Positions 33,025-41,957 of a stretch of 61,879 nucleotides of DNA are shown here, piece after piece (position 1 is the stretch's first letter; every line of letters starts with the position of its first letter). The translations under genes and the position numbers were made by a program. The notes under the pieces were generated by a model that did no database searches, was not told the DNA's origin, and saw only the letters and a list, made by a program, of their open reading frames with translations. The stretch is taken from the NCBI RefSeq assembly GCF_000687875.1, contig NZ_JHYG01000013.1, positions 1 to 61,879 of the forward strand, in the 5' to 3' direction. This stretch comes from Acidocella facilis ATCC 35904 (GTDB lineage Bacteria > Pseudomonadota > Alphaproteobacteria > Acetobacterales > Acetobacteraceae).

Positions 33025-34496
33025 CAAAGCGCGATCGCCTCGGGATGCGACCAGATATGCAGCGTCGCGTAGCTGCGCCAGGGCCGCCAGCCCGCCGCCG
33101 CCGCTTCGATCTGTTTCCAGGGTTGCCGGCCGAATTGATTGCGGATCGCGATATCCTCGTGCGGAAACGCGTCCGGCCAATGCAGCGCGCGCATCGCGAT
33201 ATATTGCGCCGTCCAGGGGCCGATGCCGGGCAGGGCGCGCAGGGCGGCGATGGTTTTTTCAGCCGGCAGGCCAGATCGCAGATCGAGTCCGCCAGCGGCG
33301 ATCGCGCGTGAGAGCGCGATCAGGCTGGCGGCGCGGTTGCGGATGATGCCGAGTGCTGCGATGTCATCGATCGTCGCGTCGCTCAGGGATTTTGGCGTCG
33401 GTGCCAGCAAATTCAGCGCCTCGAACGGGGTGGCGAGTGGCGTGCCGAAGCGCGCCGCCAGGCGGCCGGCCAGGGTGGTCGCGGCTTTCACGGTGATCTG
33501 TTGGCCGAGAATCGCGCGCAGCGCCATCTCATGGCCATCGAAGGCGCCGGGCACGCGCAGGCCGGGATTGCGCGCCACGATCGGCGCCAGCGTCACATCG
33601 CGCCGCAGTTGGCCGGAAATGATGTCCGGCCGCGCATCGAGGTCGAACAGATCCCGCAACCGCCCGAGCAGGGCCGGCAGCACGGGGGTGAGGCTGTGCG
33701 GGAATTCGACCAGCAGCTCATCGCTTGGCGCGCGCTGCGTCACCTTGACCCAGCCGACAGCGCCGCCAAGCCGCACGGTGCGGGCATAAAAATCCGGGGT
33801 GACATGCTCCACACCCTTGATCATCCGCCCGGCGAGGAAGGCGAGCACGCCGGGCCAGTCATAAGGCGGCCGGTAGGCGAGGCGCAGCTGCGCGCAGGCC
33901 TGCGCCGCGATGCCGGGGGAAGGCGTGGCAGCCTCCCGGCGCAGGCGCGAGGGGGGCATGCGATAATGCCGGCTGAACGCTTCGTTGAAGCGCCGCAGCG
34001 AGGAAAAGCCGCTGGCGAAGGCGATCTGGGTCACCGGCAGGCTGGTTTCCGTCAGTAATTGCTTGGCCAGCAGCAGGCGCTTGCTCTGCAGCAGCTCCAT
34101 CGGCGAAAGGCCGAGCTGGGCCTGCATGATCCGCCTGATCTGGCGCGGGCTGAGCTCGAATTGCGCGGCAATCTGCGCCAAATTTGCGCCAAGCCCGATA
34201 TCCCCGGTTTCGATCCTCTGCGCGATCAGATGCGCGATGCGCTGCGCGTCATCCACCGGCGCCGCCCCCGGTGCCAGCTCCGGGCGGCAGCGCAGGCAGG
34301 GCCGGAAGCCGGCTTTTTCCGCCTGCCCGGCGCTTTCGAAGAACCGGCAATTGCGCGCGGTTGGGGTTTTGGCCGGGCAGATCGGCCGGCAATAGATGCG
34401 TGTGGAGGTGACGCCGACATAGAAGATGCCGTCGAAGCGTGGGTCGCGCGTGGTCAGCGCCTGGTAGGCCGCCTGGTTTTCGATCATCCTCTCCAC
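33015..34496 (-). CDS. Ada-AlkA fusion: methylation-responsive activator and 3-methyladenine glycosylase
   Basis: A 493-residue protein joining regulation and repair. The N-terminal Ada zinc domain has four Cys in YCRPICP and FRPCLRC (about 36-71); the first is expected to accept methyl groups from phosphotriesters. An AraC-type helix-turn-helix follows (about 85-190). Then comes an AlkA N-terminal domain and a helix-hairpin-helix glycosylase domain with [19 protein letters not shown] and the catalytic Asp in FPHEDIAI. It excises 3-methyladenine-type lesions. Divergent from ogt, sharing a gap with a 17-base inverted repeat. The O6-methylguanine transferase domain of E. coli Ada is not fused here but encoded by ogt next door. 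Confidence 0.93.
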   Translation of the reverse strand: MERMIENQAAYQALTTRDPRFDGIFYVGVTSTRIYCRPICPAKTPTARNCRFFESAGQAEKAGFRPCLRCRPELAPGAAPVDDAQRIAHLIAQRIETGDIGLGANLAQIAAQFELSPRQIRRIMQAQLGLSPMELLQSKRLLLAKQLLTETSLPVTQIAFASGFSSLRRFNEAFSRHYRMPPSRLRREAATPSPGIAAQACAQLRLAYRPPYDWPGVLAFLAGRMIKGVEHVTPDFYARTVRLGGAVGWVKVTQRAPSDELLVEFPHSLTPVLPALLGRLRDLFDLDARPDIISGQLRRDVTLAPIVARNPGLRVPGAFDGHEMALRAILGQQITVKAATTLAGRLAARFGTPLATPFEALNLLAPTPKSLSDATIDDIAALGIIRNRAASLIALSRAIAAGGLDLRSGLPAEKTIAALRALPGIGPWTAQYIAMRALHWPDAFPHEDIAIRNQFGRQPWKQIEAAAAGWRPWRSYATLHIWSHPEAIALCQP

Positions 34497-34544
34497 CCGG
34501 ATTGGCTTGAGCGGGAAGCATAGCGCGCCAAGCGCCGGCCGCTA

Positions 34545-34593
34545 GCCATTTTCGGACATCGCGCCGCCCCCCGCCACGATGTCCGAAAATGGC
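34545..34593. promoter_or_regulatory. 17-base inverted repeat between ada-alkA and ogt
   Basis: GCCATTTTCGGACATCG (34545-34561) and its exact complement (34577-34593) form perfect 17-base arms around a 15-base CG-rich spacer. The repeat lies between two divergent alkylation-repair genes, 49 bases from the ada-alkA start. An operator for the Ada protein's AraC-type domain is the simplest reading; as RNA it would also form a strong hairpin. Confidence 0.6.
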
Positions 34594-34652
34594 CAGCCCG
34601 AACGCGCCGGCGGGTGTAGGACGCTGGCATGATGCAGGAAAGGGCAGGAGAG

Positions 34653-35180
34653 ATGGGCTATCTGTTCAGCGTGATCGACTCACCGGTCGGGGCGTTGCGG
34701 CTCGTCGGCAGCGCGGCGGGGCTGGCGGGCGTGCTGTGGGCGCGGGAGCTGCCGGCGCGGGTGCCGCATCTGCACGACGCGCGGCAGGACGCAACGCATC
34801 CGCTGCTATGCCGCGCGGCGGTGCAGCTGAACGAATATTTTCAAGGACGCCGCAGCATGTTCGACATTCCCTTGGATTTCGTCGGCACGCCGTTTCAGCT
34901 GCGGGTCTGGAGCGCGCTGACCCGTATCCCCTTTGGCGAGACCCGCAGCTATGGCGACATCGCCCGCGCCATCGGCGCGCCCGCGGCGGTGCGGGCGGTG
35001 GGGGCGGCGAATGGCCGCAACCCGGTTTCGATCATCGCCGCCTGTCATCGTGTCATCGGCGCCAATGGCAGCCTGACAGGCTTCGCCGGCGGGCTGGAGG
35101 CGAAAGCCTATCTGCTCCGCCATGAAGCCACCCGGCTTGCCGCCGCCAGCCTTAAACCGCACTTAACCGGCCAGGCTTAG
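34653..35180 (+). CDS. ogt: Methylated-DNA-[protein]-cysteine S-methyltransferase
   Basis: A 175-residue suicide repair protein transferring alkyl groups from O6-alkylguanine to its own Cys. The C-terminal domain has FQLRVWSALTRIPFGETRSYGDIA, the wing with NGRNPVSII, and the active-site Cys131 in AACHRVIG. The usual motif is PCHRV; here the Pro is Ala. The start at 34653 follows AGGAG, but an in-frame ATG at 34629 would add eight residues. Partner of the ada-alkA gene across the divergent promoter. Confidence 0.92.
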   Translation: MGYLFSVIDSPVGALRLVGSAAGLAGVLWARELPARVPHLHDARQDATHPLLCRAAVQLNEYFQGRRSMFDIPLDFVGTPFQLRVWSALTRIPFGETRSYGDIARAIGAPAAVRAVGAANGRNPVSIIAACHRVIGANGSLTGFAGGLEAKAYLLRHEATRLAAASLKPHLTGQA

Positions 35181-35216
35181 AACCCTCTCAGTCTTTACCG
35201 AGGGAGGAATTCATCG

Positions 35217-35426
35217 ATGTCCATACCGGCAATCTCCGATCCGAAATGGCGGAGCGCGCTGACGGGGGCCGAGCCGAAGGTCAATTCGCTCGCCACCAAA
35301 TTGCTGCTGTCGCGGCTTCGCGAGGAGGTGCGGCACAATCCGTCCGGTATCGGCCGCGCGGCCGCGGAACTCCATGAATTTTTCGCCAACAACGCCTTCG
35401 CGGCGCGCGATCTCGTGAATCTTTAA
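35217..35426 (+). CDS. Small conserved-looking protein, function unknown
   Basis: A 69-residue soluble protein. A strong ribosome binding site (GGGAGGAA) precedes it at proper distance, and it ends 12 bases before the next gene, so it is very probably real and co-transcribed with it. It is rich in helix-forming residues (LATKLLLSRLREEVRHN, AAAELHEFFANNAF) and has no Cys, signal or membrane segment. No family is recognised; a helical partner or regulator of the downstream protein is one possibility. Confidence 0.65.
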   Translation: MSIPAISDPKWRSALTGAEPKVNSLATKLLLSRLREEVRHNPSGIGRAAAELHEFFANNAFAARDLVNL

Positions 35427-35438
35427 GGAATCAAGCCG

Positions 35439-36443
35439 ATGTTGAATCAATTCATCTCAACCGCGCAGGCGGGCCGGCTGATCGAAAGCGGCGCCGTCCT
35501 GTTCGTGGCCGGCAGCGGCCAGGCGCTGGCCAGCCTGCCCAAGGGCCGTTGGATCGGCGGGTCGACCCCGTATTTCATGACCCCCGATGGCGGCATGGTG
35601 GATCACGAGCATGTCTTCTGCACGGTGGTGGAGGGCGCGCAGGATATGCGCATCGCCGTGGTGCGCGAGGATGATCTGCAGGCGATTGTCAGGGACCGGC
35701 TGCCATCCGGCTTTTCCTATGTGCTGATCCCGGCCTTCACCGGCGTGCATAAACGCTTCGCGCTGGAGGCGCCGGGGCTGCCGAAGCTCTATGAGCAGCC
35801 GCTGGTCGGCTGGGTGACAGGGGTGGAGCTGACCGAGCTGGGCAAGGTCCGTCCCTCGGTCGTCGATGGCGGCACCGGTCAAATCCATGAGGATGCCGGG
35901 CTGGTCATGCATGTCGGGCTGAGCCAGAATGTCTTCGCCGAGGCGGATATCGTCAATCTGTTCACGCAAGGCTCTGGCCCGGACATCGTGTTTCCCGAAA
36001 CCGGCTTTTCCGCTTCGCAGTGCGAGGTGGATGGCAAGCGCGTGGATTTCGCCAGCTGGCTGCGCGAGCAGGAGGTCGATACCAGCCTGCCGCTGGTCTC
36101 CTCCTATGCCGGGGCGATGATCAATGTCTCCTTCCAGGCGCTGTTGCCCGATCAGGTGGAGTTCTATGCGCCGGTGGTGGCGGGGCGGGTCTACCGGCTG
36201 GCCGCGCCGGTCGGGGATTATGCCGAGGCTTATGGCAGCTATTGCACCGGCCTGCATGCGCAGGGCGCCGGCAAGGCGCTCTCCTTCAACTGCATCCTGA
36301 ATTATCAATATGCGGCGTTGCAGGGGCGCACCACGGGCGGCTTCATCGGCCCGGTGACGTTCGGGGAGATCGCCTATATCCTGCTCAACCAGACTCTGGT
36401 GCGGCTGGATCTGAGTTCGGCGCAACTCGGCGCCGCCGCCTGA
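35439..36443 (+). CDS. Conserved hypothetical protein
   Basis: A 334-residue cytoplasmic protein with balanced composition and no membrane segment. Distinct stretches are LPKGRWIGGSTPYFMTPDGG (about 33-52) and FNCILNYQYAALQGRTTGGF near residue 285. I do not recognise a characterised family with confidence; the overall Gly-rich strands and a cysteine-centred C-terminus distantly recall FIST-like sensory proteins, but that is weak. It forms an apparent two-gene unit with the 69-residue protein upstream. Confidence 0.7.
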   Translation: MLNQFISTAQAGRLIESGAVLFVAGSGQALASLPKGRWIGGSTPYFMTPDGGMVDHEHVFCTVVEGAQDMRIAVVREDDLQAIVRDRLPSGFSYVLIPAFTGVHKRFALEAPGLPKLYEQPLVGWVTGVELTELGKVRPSVVDGGTGQIHEDAGLVMHVGLSQNVFAEADIVNLFTQGSGPDIVFPETGFSASQCEVDGKRVDFASWLREQEVDTSLPLVSSYAGAMINVSFQALLPDQVEFYAPVVAGRVYRLAAPVGDYAEAYGSYCTGLHAQGAGKALSFNCILNYQYAALQGRTTGGFIGPVTFGEIAYILLNQTLVRLDLSSAQLGAAA

Positions 36444-36498
36444 GACGATGACCGGCCGCCCTCATGACGGGGGCGGCCTGACGTGCTAGGGGCGGCGG

Positions 36499-37500
36499 AT
36501 GGCAGATCTGGTTCAGCCCCACCCCGTCCCGCCCGCCGGTACTGACCTGCCTGTCAGCGTCGCGGCCTTGTATAAATTCGCGCCGTTCGAGGATTGCGCG
36601 TCCATCCGCGATGAAGTGCTGGCGCGCTGCCTGGCGCTGGGTATCAAAGGCACGCTTATCCTCGCGCCGGAGGGGATCAACGGCACCATCGCCGGTGAGG
36701 ATGCGGCGCTGGCCCAGGCCGTGGCCGCGTTGCAGGCCTTGCCGGGCTGCGCGGAGATGGAAGTGAAGTTTGCGCGCGCCGCCACCATGCCCTTTCACCG
36801 GATGAAGGTGCGGATCAAGCGTGAAATCGTCACCATGGGCGAGAAGGGGATCGATCCGCGCGCCAGCGTCGGCCGCTATGTCGCGCCGGCGGACTGGAAC
36901 GCGCTGATTTCCGAGCCGGATGTCATCCTGATCGACACCCGCAATGATTACGAGGTCGAGATCGGCAGCTTCAAAGGCGCGATCAATCCGCGCACCCGCA
37001 GCTTCAGCGATTTCCCCGCCTGGTTCCGGGCGCAGCGCGACCGGCTGCTGGGCGAGGGGCGGACGCCGAAAGTGGCGATGTTCTGCACCGGCGGTATACG
37101 CTGCGAGAAATCCACCGCGTTTCTGAAGCAGGAAGGCGTGGAGGCGGTTTTTCATCTGCAGGGCGGGATTCTGAAATATCTGGAAGAGGTGCACGCGCAG
37201 GATAGTCTGTGGGAAGGCGAATGTTTCGTGTTCGACCAGCGCGTGGCGGTCGGCCATGGGCTGGCGCCGGGGCGCTTTGGCCTCTGCCATGCCTGCCGCC
37301 GCCCGGTGAGCGCGGCGGACCAGGCCTCGCCGCTGTTCGAATCAGGGGTGAGCTGCCCGCATTGCCATGCCGAACGCAGTGACGCCCAGCGCGCCCGCTA
37401 TCGTGAGCGGCACCATCAGGAAGCTCTGGCGCAGGCGCGTGGCGCGGCGCATGTCGGCGCCAGTCAGGCGCCTCAGGCCGCCCGTTTCACCCCGGAATAG
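36499..37500 (+). CDS. trhO: tRNA uridine(34) hydroxylase TrhO (rhodanese-type)
   Basis: A 333-residue protein of the YceA/TrhO group, which hydroxylates the wobble uridine of certain tRNAs in an oxygen-dependent way on the route to 5-methoxyuridine/5-oxyacetic-acid uridine. An N-terminal acylphosphatase-like domain (KFAPFEDCASIRDEV, APEGINGTIAG) precedes a rhodanese domain. The active-site Cys196 is in FCTGGIRCEKS. A Cys-rich C-terminus (CHACRRPVS, CPHCHAERSDAQ) is typical. GGGGCGG before the start is a modest ribosome binding site. Confidence 0.93.
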   Translation: MADLVQPHPVPPAGTDLPVSVAALYKFAPFEDCASIRDEVLARCLALGIKGTLILAPEGINGTIAGEDAALAQAVAALQALPGCAEMEVKFARAATMPFHRMKVRIKREIVTMGEKGIDPRASVGRYVAPADWNALISEPDVILIDTRNDYEVEIGSFKGAINPRTRSFSDFPAWFRAQRDRLLGEGRTPKVAMFCTGGIRCEKSTAFLKQEGVEAVFHLQGGILKYLEEVHAQDSLWEGECFVFDQRVAVGHGLAPGRFGLCHACRRPVSAADQASPLFESGVSCPHCHAERSDAQRARYRERHHQEALAQARGAAHVGASQAPQAARFTPE

Positions 37501-37611
37501 ACCCGGAACACAGCGCCCGCGCCATTGACGCCCTGGGCGTGATTAGCGTGCGCGACGGCCAACGCCCAGGCTCCAGGGCCCCAGGCGGCGTGGCGGGGCT
37601 GGTCGTCCGGT

Positions 37612-38766
37612 TCAGGGCGTGGCGGCGTTGCTGCTGGCCGCGCCGGTGCTGGGGGCGCTGCTGGTGGGGGCGCTGGAGCTGGAACTGCCCGTGCCGGTGC
37701 TGGCAGCCGGCACGGTGGCGCTTGTGCTTGGTGTCGCCGTGCTGCTGGCCGGGGCGGGCTGGGTCGGGCTCGTCGCATCGGGCAGCGCCGAGCTTGAGGT
37801 TGTCACCGCACCATTATTGCTGGGCTGAGGGACGGGCTTAGGGGAGCTGGCGCTGCCCGTTGCCGCCGCGCCACCTGCCGCCATGTTCGCCGCTGTCGCG
37901 CTTGCGGGCGTGGCGCTGGCCGGGGTGGCGCTGGTCGGGGTGGCGCTGGCCGGGGTGGTGCCGGTGGAGGAAGTACCGGCGGGTGTCGGGGTGGTGGTAC
38001 TGGCCGTGCCGGTGGCCTGCGCCGGGCTGGCTGCCGTTGCTGGCACGGGTGCTGGCGTGGCTGCTGGCGTGGGCGCTGCCGGGAGCGCGGGTAGCGGCGT
38101 GGCGGTGATGGCGGCGGGTTTCGGCGGGGTGGCGGCGGGTTTTGCCGGGGCGGGGCTGGGCACCGGCACGGTATAATCCGGCACGATGCGCGCCTGCTTG
38201 CTGCCATTGATCACCAGCACGTGCTGCCCGATGGCCAGCGCCGTCTTGCTGGTCTGGGTAACCGACACCAGGGCGTTATTGGTCTCCTGGACGATATATT
38301 CCCAGCCTTTGGTGGCCTGCACCGCCTGCTGCGCCGCGGCGCCGCCAACCCCGCCGACCAGCGCGCCGCCGATGGCGCCCAGCGCGTTCAGCCCGGCCGA
38401 GTTGCTGAATTGCGTTCCCGCGACCCCGCCGGCGGCGGCACCTGCGGTGGCCCCCACCGTGCCGTCGGGCGAAATCACCACCTGCCGCACCCCGATGATC
38501 ACCCCGCGCTGCACCTGCGCCTCCTGCTGGGCGGCGGCGGCGGCATAGGTATTGGGGGAGTAGCTCTGATGGCACCCGGCGAGGGGCAACAGGATGAGGC
38601 CGGGCAGAAGACGGGACTTCGATATCAGACGGCGCAAGGCTGAGATCCATGGTTTGAGGGGGCTTGAGGGCGGAGCGCCCGCCAATTTAGCCGCTGCGGC
38701 GTGGCCTGTCACGCGGGCCGGGCGGCGGCGCCGCGCCCCTGCCGGCGCTCGTCCCGCCCGCCACAT
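37612..38766 (-). CDS. Glycine-zipper lipoprotein with low-complexity Ala/Thr/Pro tail
   Basis: A predicted outer-membrane lipoprotein of the SlyB/17-kDa-antigen type. The lipobox LILLPLAGC is followed by a glycine-zipper 2TM region (GTVGATAGAAAGGVAGT, LGAIGGALVGGVGGAAA) and a small domain with HVLVINGSKQARIV. The last 180 or so residues are Ala/Thr/Ser/Pro-rich, with tandem five-residue repeats. The start is uncertain: the ATG at 38766 leaves over 60 residues before the lipobox, so a later non-ATG start (for example TTG 38637) is likely. Probably protects envelope integrity; the tail may cross the periplasm or be surface-exposed. Confidence 0.72.
   Translation of the reverse strand: MWRAGRAPAGARRRRPARVTGHAAAAKLAGAPPSSPLKPWISALRRLISKSRLLPGLILLPLAGCHQSYSPNTYAAAAAQQEAQVQRGVIIGVRQVVISPDGTVGATAGAAAGGVAGTQFSNSAGLNALGAIGGALVGGVGGAAAQQAVQATKGWEYIVQETNNALVSVTQTSKTALAIGQHVLVINGSKQARIVPDYTVPVPSPAPAKPAATPPKPAAITATPLPALPAAPTPAATPAPVPATAASPAQATGTASTTTPTPAGTSSTGTTPASATPTSATPASATPASATAANMAAGGAAATGSASSPKPVPQPSNNGAVTTSSSALPDATSPTQPAPASSTATPSTSATVPAASTGTGSSSSSAPTSSAPSTGAASSNAATP
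37907..37966. repeat. 15-base tandem repeat inside lipoprotein gene
   Basis: Three to four tandem copies of a unit like GGGGTGGCGCTGGCC (plus strand), which on the coding strand gives repeats of Thr-Pro-Ala/Thr-Ser-Ala. The unit length is a multiple of three, so copy-number changes would keep the frame and alter only tail length. Confidence 0.75.
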
Positions 38767-38906
38767 CAACGCGCCGTCATGACAGAAATGGTCAGCAGAC
38801 GCGCCTTTTTCCTATTTTCCGTTCAAGCTGATCCAGCTAAGCGACATTTTCTGTCTTGTGTCATTTTGTAAACCCTGCCTTGGCGGGGTCTTGGTTGGAG
38901 AGTCCG

Positions 38907-39845
38907 ATGCGTGCCGTCACCCGCCTGTTTCCGCTTTGGGCGATCCTGATCGCCGCCGCCGCGTTCCTGGCGCCTTCCTCCTTCACCCCGATCCTGCCTT
39001 GGGTGACGCTGCTGCTCGGGCTGATTATGTTCGCCATGGGCGTGACGCTGACCCCGGCGGATTTCCGCCGCGTGGCGCAGAAGCCCGGGCCGGTGCTGGC
39101 CGGGCTCGGGCTGCATTACCTCATCATGCCGCTGGCCGCCTTCATCATCGCCAAGCTGCTCGGGCTGCCGCCGCAGCTCGCCATCGGCATGATCCTGGTC
39201 GGCTCGGTCGCCAGCGGTACCTCCTCCACCGTGATGGTCTATCTCGCCGGCGGTGATGTCGCGCTTTCGGTGACGATCAGCGCCGTCTCCACCCTGGTCG
39301 GCGTCGTCGCCACGCCGCTGCTGGTGCAGCTTTACGCCACCCATGGCATCCAGGTGAATGTGATGGGGCTGCTGATCAGCATCGTGAAAATCGTGCTGGT
39401 GCCGGTGGCGCTGGGTGTGGCCGTCAACGTGCTGGCGCATCGGCTGGTGCGGCGGGTGGAGCCGGTGCTGCCGCTGTTTTCCATGGTTGCCATCCTGCTG
39501 ATCATCGCCGCCGTGGTGGCGGGCACCGCGCATGCCATCGCCGCGGTCGGGCCGATCGTGCTGCTGGCGGTGGTGCTGCATAACGGCACCGGCTATCTCG
39601 GCGGCTATTGGGGCGGGCGGCTGCTGGGCTTCGATGAGAGCGTCTGCCGCACCTTGGCCTTCGAGGTGGGGATGCAGAATTCCGGCCTCGCGGCGACATT
39701 GGGCAAGCTCTATTTCACCCCGCTGGCGGCGCTGCCCGGGGCGATCTTCTCGGTCTGGCACAATATCTCCGGCTCGCTGCTGGCCGGCTATTGGAGTGCC
39801 AGGCGGGCGCGCCAGGAGAGGCTGGCGCCAGCGCCGCAGGCCTGA
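38907..39845 (+). CDS. Bile-acid:sodium symporter family transporter
   Basis: A 312-residue inner-membrane protein with about nine to ten helices. Family motifs are the [26 protein letters not shown] crossover region (seen as [19 protein letters not shown]) and [14 protein letters not shown] near residue 258. Bacterial members move organic acids or sterol-like anions with sodium; pantoate-type transporters belong here too. The start at 38907 has TTGGAG upstream; the earlier ATG at 38856 is rejected. A strong terminator follows directly. Confidence 0.88.
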   Translation: MRAVTRLFPLWAILIAAAAFLAPSSFTPILPWVTLLLGLIMFAMGVTLTPADFRRVAQKPGPVLAGLGLHYLIMPLAAFIIAKLLGLPPQLAIGMILVGSVASGTSSTVMVYLAGGDVALSVTISAVSTLVGVVATPLLVQLYATHGIQVNVMGLLISIVKIVLVPVALGVAVNVLAHRLVRRVEPVLPLFSMVAILLIIAAVVAGTAHAIAAVGPIVLLAVVLHNGTGYLGGYWGGRLLGFDESVCRTLAFEVGMQNSGLAATLGKLYFTPLAALPGAIFSVWHNISGSLLAGYWSARRARQERLAPAPQA

Positions 39846-39851
39846 AACCGC

Positions 39852-39879
39852 AAAAGCCCGGGCAGTGCCCGGGCTTTTT
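39852..39879. terminator. Bidirectional intrinsic terminator
   Basis: A 12-base stem (AAAAGCCCGGGC / GCCCGGGCTTTT) with a 3-base loop and T-run, between two convergent genes. The A-run on the left gives a T-run on the other strand, so it can stop transcription of both the symporter gene (plus) and the OPT gene (minus). Confidence 0.88.
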
Positions 39880-39883
39880 ATGC

Positions 39884-41860
39884 TCACGCCTGGCGCAGCA
39901 CCCAGCGATAGAGCCAGAACAGCGCGCCGGCGAAAACGATCCCACCCAGCCAGAGTGCCGGCGTCGCAAACCCGGCCCCCACCAGCGCCACCGGCGCCTG
40001 ATTGCCGCTGAACGCCACCAGCCCGGCAAACAGCACCGCCAGCAGGCTCTCGCCCACGATCAGCCCCGAGGCCAGCAGCACGCCGAGCTGGCGCGCCATC
40101 TGCGGATTGCGGCTCTTGCCGGCTTTGCGGTCGAACACCGCCCCGGCGATGGCGCCCAGAATGATCATCAGCGTCGTCGAGACCGGCAGATAGATGCCAA
40201 GCCCCACCGCCAGCGGCGGCAGGCGCGGGCCTTTCGCCACCGCCCCCAGCAGCTCGTCCAGAATGATGATGGCGACGCCGATGCCCGCCCCCAGCGCGAT
40301 CAGCCCCCAGGGCAGCGAGCCGGTGATGACGCCCTTGGCCAAGGCCGAGATCAGCCCGGCCTGCGGGGCCGCCAGAGCCGTCGCCGGATTGGCCCCCGGC
40401 GCGCCGAGGAAGCCGTAAGTATGCTGCAGCAGGTTCAGCACCGGCGGGATCACCACCGCCCCGGCCAGCACGCCGATCACCAGCGCCCATTGCTGCAAGG
40501 CCGGGGTGGCGTCCACCAGCTGGCCGGTTTTCAGATCCTGCAGATTATCGTTGGAGATGGTGGCCACCGCGAAGACGATGGTGGTGATGAACAAGGCGAA
40601 CCCGACCAGCGCCTGCGCCGCCCCCGGCGGCAGCAAGGGCTTCACCCCGACCACCAGCAGCAGCGCCGCCATCAGCACCACTAGAATCCCAACCCCCGAG
40701 AGCGGGCTGTTGGAGGAGCCGATCAGCCCGGCCATATAGCCGCACACCGCCGCGACGACGAGGCTGAGCACCAGCACGAACACCACCCCGCCCAGCACCA
40801 GCGGCAATGTAGCCGCCCCCAGCCCGCTGGCGATGGCGAAATGCCAGAGCAGATAGGCGATCGGCAGCAGGCAGAGCAGCGCGATCAGCCCGACCATGGC
40901 GATCGGCATGTCATGTTCGCTGCGCGGCAGCTCCTGCAGCCTGCCTTCGCGCCTGGCCCGGCCGGCGCGCATCGCCCCGCCCAGGCCCCGGGCCAGCGGC
41001 CCGGCCAGCTTGGCCAGCGACCAGATCGCCGCCACCGCGATCGCCCCGGCGCCGACGAAGCGGACATAATGGCTCCAGCCCGCCGAGGCGGCGGCGGCAG
41101 CGCTGCCGGGGATCGCATGCAGCGCGGTGAAATGCGGCACGCCCCAGAGCCAGCCGATCGCCGCCCCCAGCGCCATCGCCAGCCCCACCCACAGCCCGAC
41201 CAGATGGCCGATGGCGAACAGCGCGAAAGAGAGATCGAACTCGAATCCGGTCGCGTCCTCGTTTTTCCCGCCAAAGCGCCCATAGCCGGCAATGCTGGCG
41301 GCGAAAATCTGCGTCTGCACGATGAAATAAAACACCGCCGAGACGATGCCGCCCCAGACCACGGTGCGCAGCCCGGCCCCGCCGGCCTCCGGCGCGCCTT
41401 GCGTGCCGACTTTCAGCACCTCCGCGCAGGCCACCCCTTCCGGGTAGGGAAGATCAGAGTCCGTCACCAGCGCCCGGCGCAGCGGGATCGTGTACATCAC
41501 CCCCAGAATCCCGCCGGCGGCACAGATCAGGCTGGTCTGCCAGAACGGAAACCCGCTCCAATAACCGACGATCACCAGCCCCGGCAGCACGAAAATGATC
41601 GAGGACAGCGTGCCGGCGGCGGAGGCCACCGTCTGCACGATATTGTTTTCCTGGATGCTGGCGCCGCCCACGGCGCGCAAAATCGCCATCGAGATCACCG
41701 CCGCCGGGATCGAAGAGGAAAAGGTCAGCCCGGCTTTCAACCCGAAATAGACATTGGCGGCGGTGAACACGAAGGTGATCAGGATGCCGATGAGAACACC
41801 GCGCAGCGTGAGTTCGGCGCGGCGGGCAGGGGGCGGGCTTATGGTCATGCGATCATCCAA
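39884..41860 (-). CDS. OPT-family oligopeptide transporter
   Basis: A 658-residue inner-membrane protein with about 16 hydrophobic segments. It starts with the typical ELTLRGVLIGILITFVFTAA helix followed by YFGLKAGLTFSSSIPAAVISM. Also seen are YPEGVACAEVLKVG and a C-terminal GESLLAVLFAGL segment. The bacterial OPT group takes up small peptides or peptide-like/metal-chelate compounds; the substrate here is unknown. An in-frame ATG at 41848 is an equally likely start. The stop lies 5 bases from the shared terminator. Confidence 0.9.
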   Translation of the reverse strand: MDDRMTISPPPARRAELTLRGVLIGILITFVFTAANVYFGLKAGLTFSSSIPAAVISMAILRAVGGASIQENNIVQTVASAAGTLSSIIFVLPGLVIVGYWSGFPFWQTSLICAAGGILGVMYTIPLRRALVTDSDLPYPEGVACAEVLKVGTQGAPEAGGAGLRTVVWGGIVSAVFYFIVQTQIFAASIAGYGRFGGKNEDATGFEFDLSFALFAIGHLVGLWVGLAMALGAAIGWLWGVPHFTALHAIPGSAAAAASAGWSHYVRFVGAGAIAVAAIWSLAKLAGPLARGLGGAMRAGRARREGRLQELPRSEHDMPIAMVGLIALLCLLPIAYLLWHFAIASGLGAATLPLVLGGVVFVLVLSLVVAAVCGYMAGLIGSSNSPLSGVGILVVLMAALLLVVGVKPLLPPGAAQALVGFALFITTIVFAVATISNDNLQDLKTGQLVDATPALQQWALVIGVLAGAVVIPPVLNLLQHTYGFLGAPGANPATALAAPQAGLISALAKGVITGSLPWGLIALGAGIGVAIIILDELLGAVAKGPRLPPLAVGLGIYLPVSTTLMIILGAIAGAVFDRKAGKSRNPQMARQLGVLLASGLIVGESLLAVLFAGLVAFSGNQAPVALVGAGFATPALWLGGIVFAGALFWLYRWVLRQA

Positions 41861-41957
41861 GGTGCGTTGAAAAAGGGAAGGCGCGCTGGCCTGTCTCTTG
41901 CCTGGAAGCCCCCTGGCCGGCTGTCAAGCCGCGCGCGCCGCGCCAGGGGAGGGGCGC

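Noticed and set aside
37612-38766. CRISPR-like array in the repetitive lipoprotein tail
   Set aside because: Repeats are contiguous 15-base coding units without spacers.
38823-40490. Minus-strand frame of 555 codons
   Set aside because: Spans two real genes and a terminator and has a low-complexity Gly/Arg/His composition typical of antisense frames.
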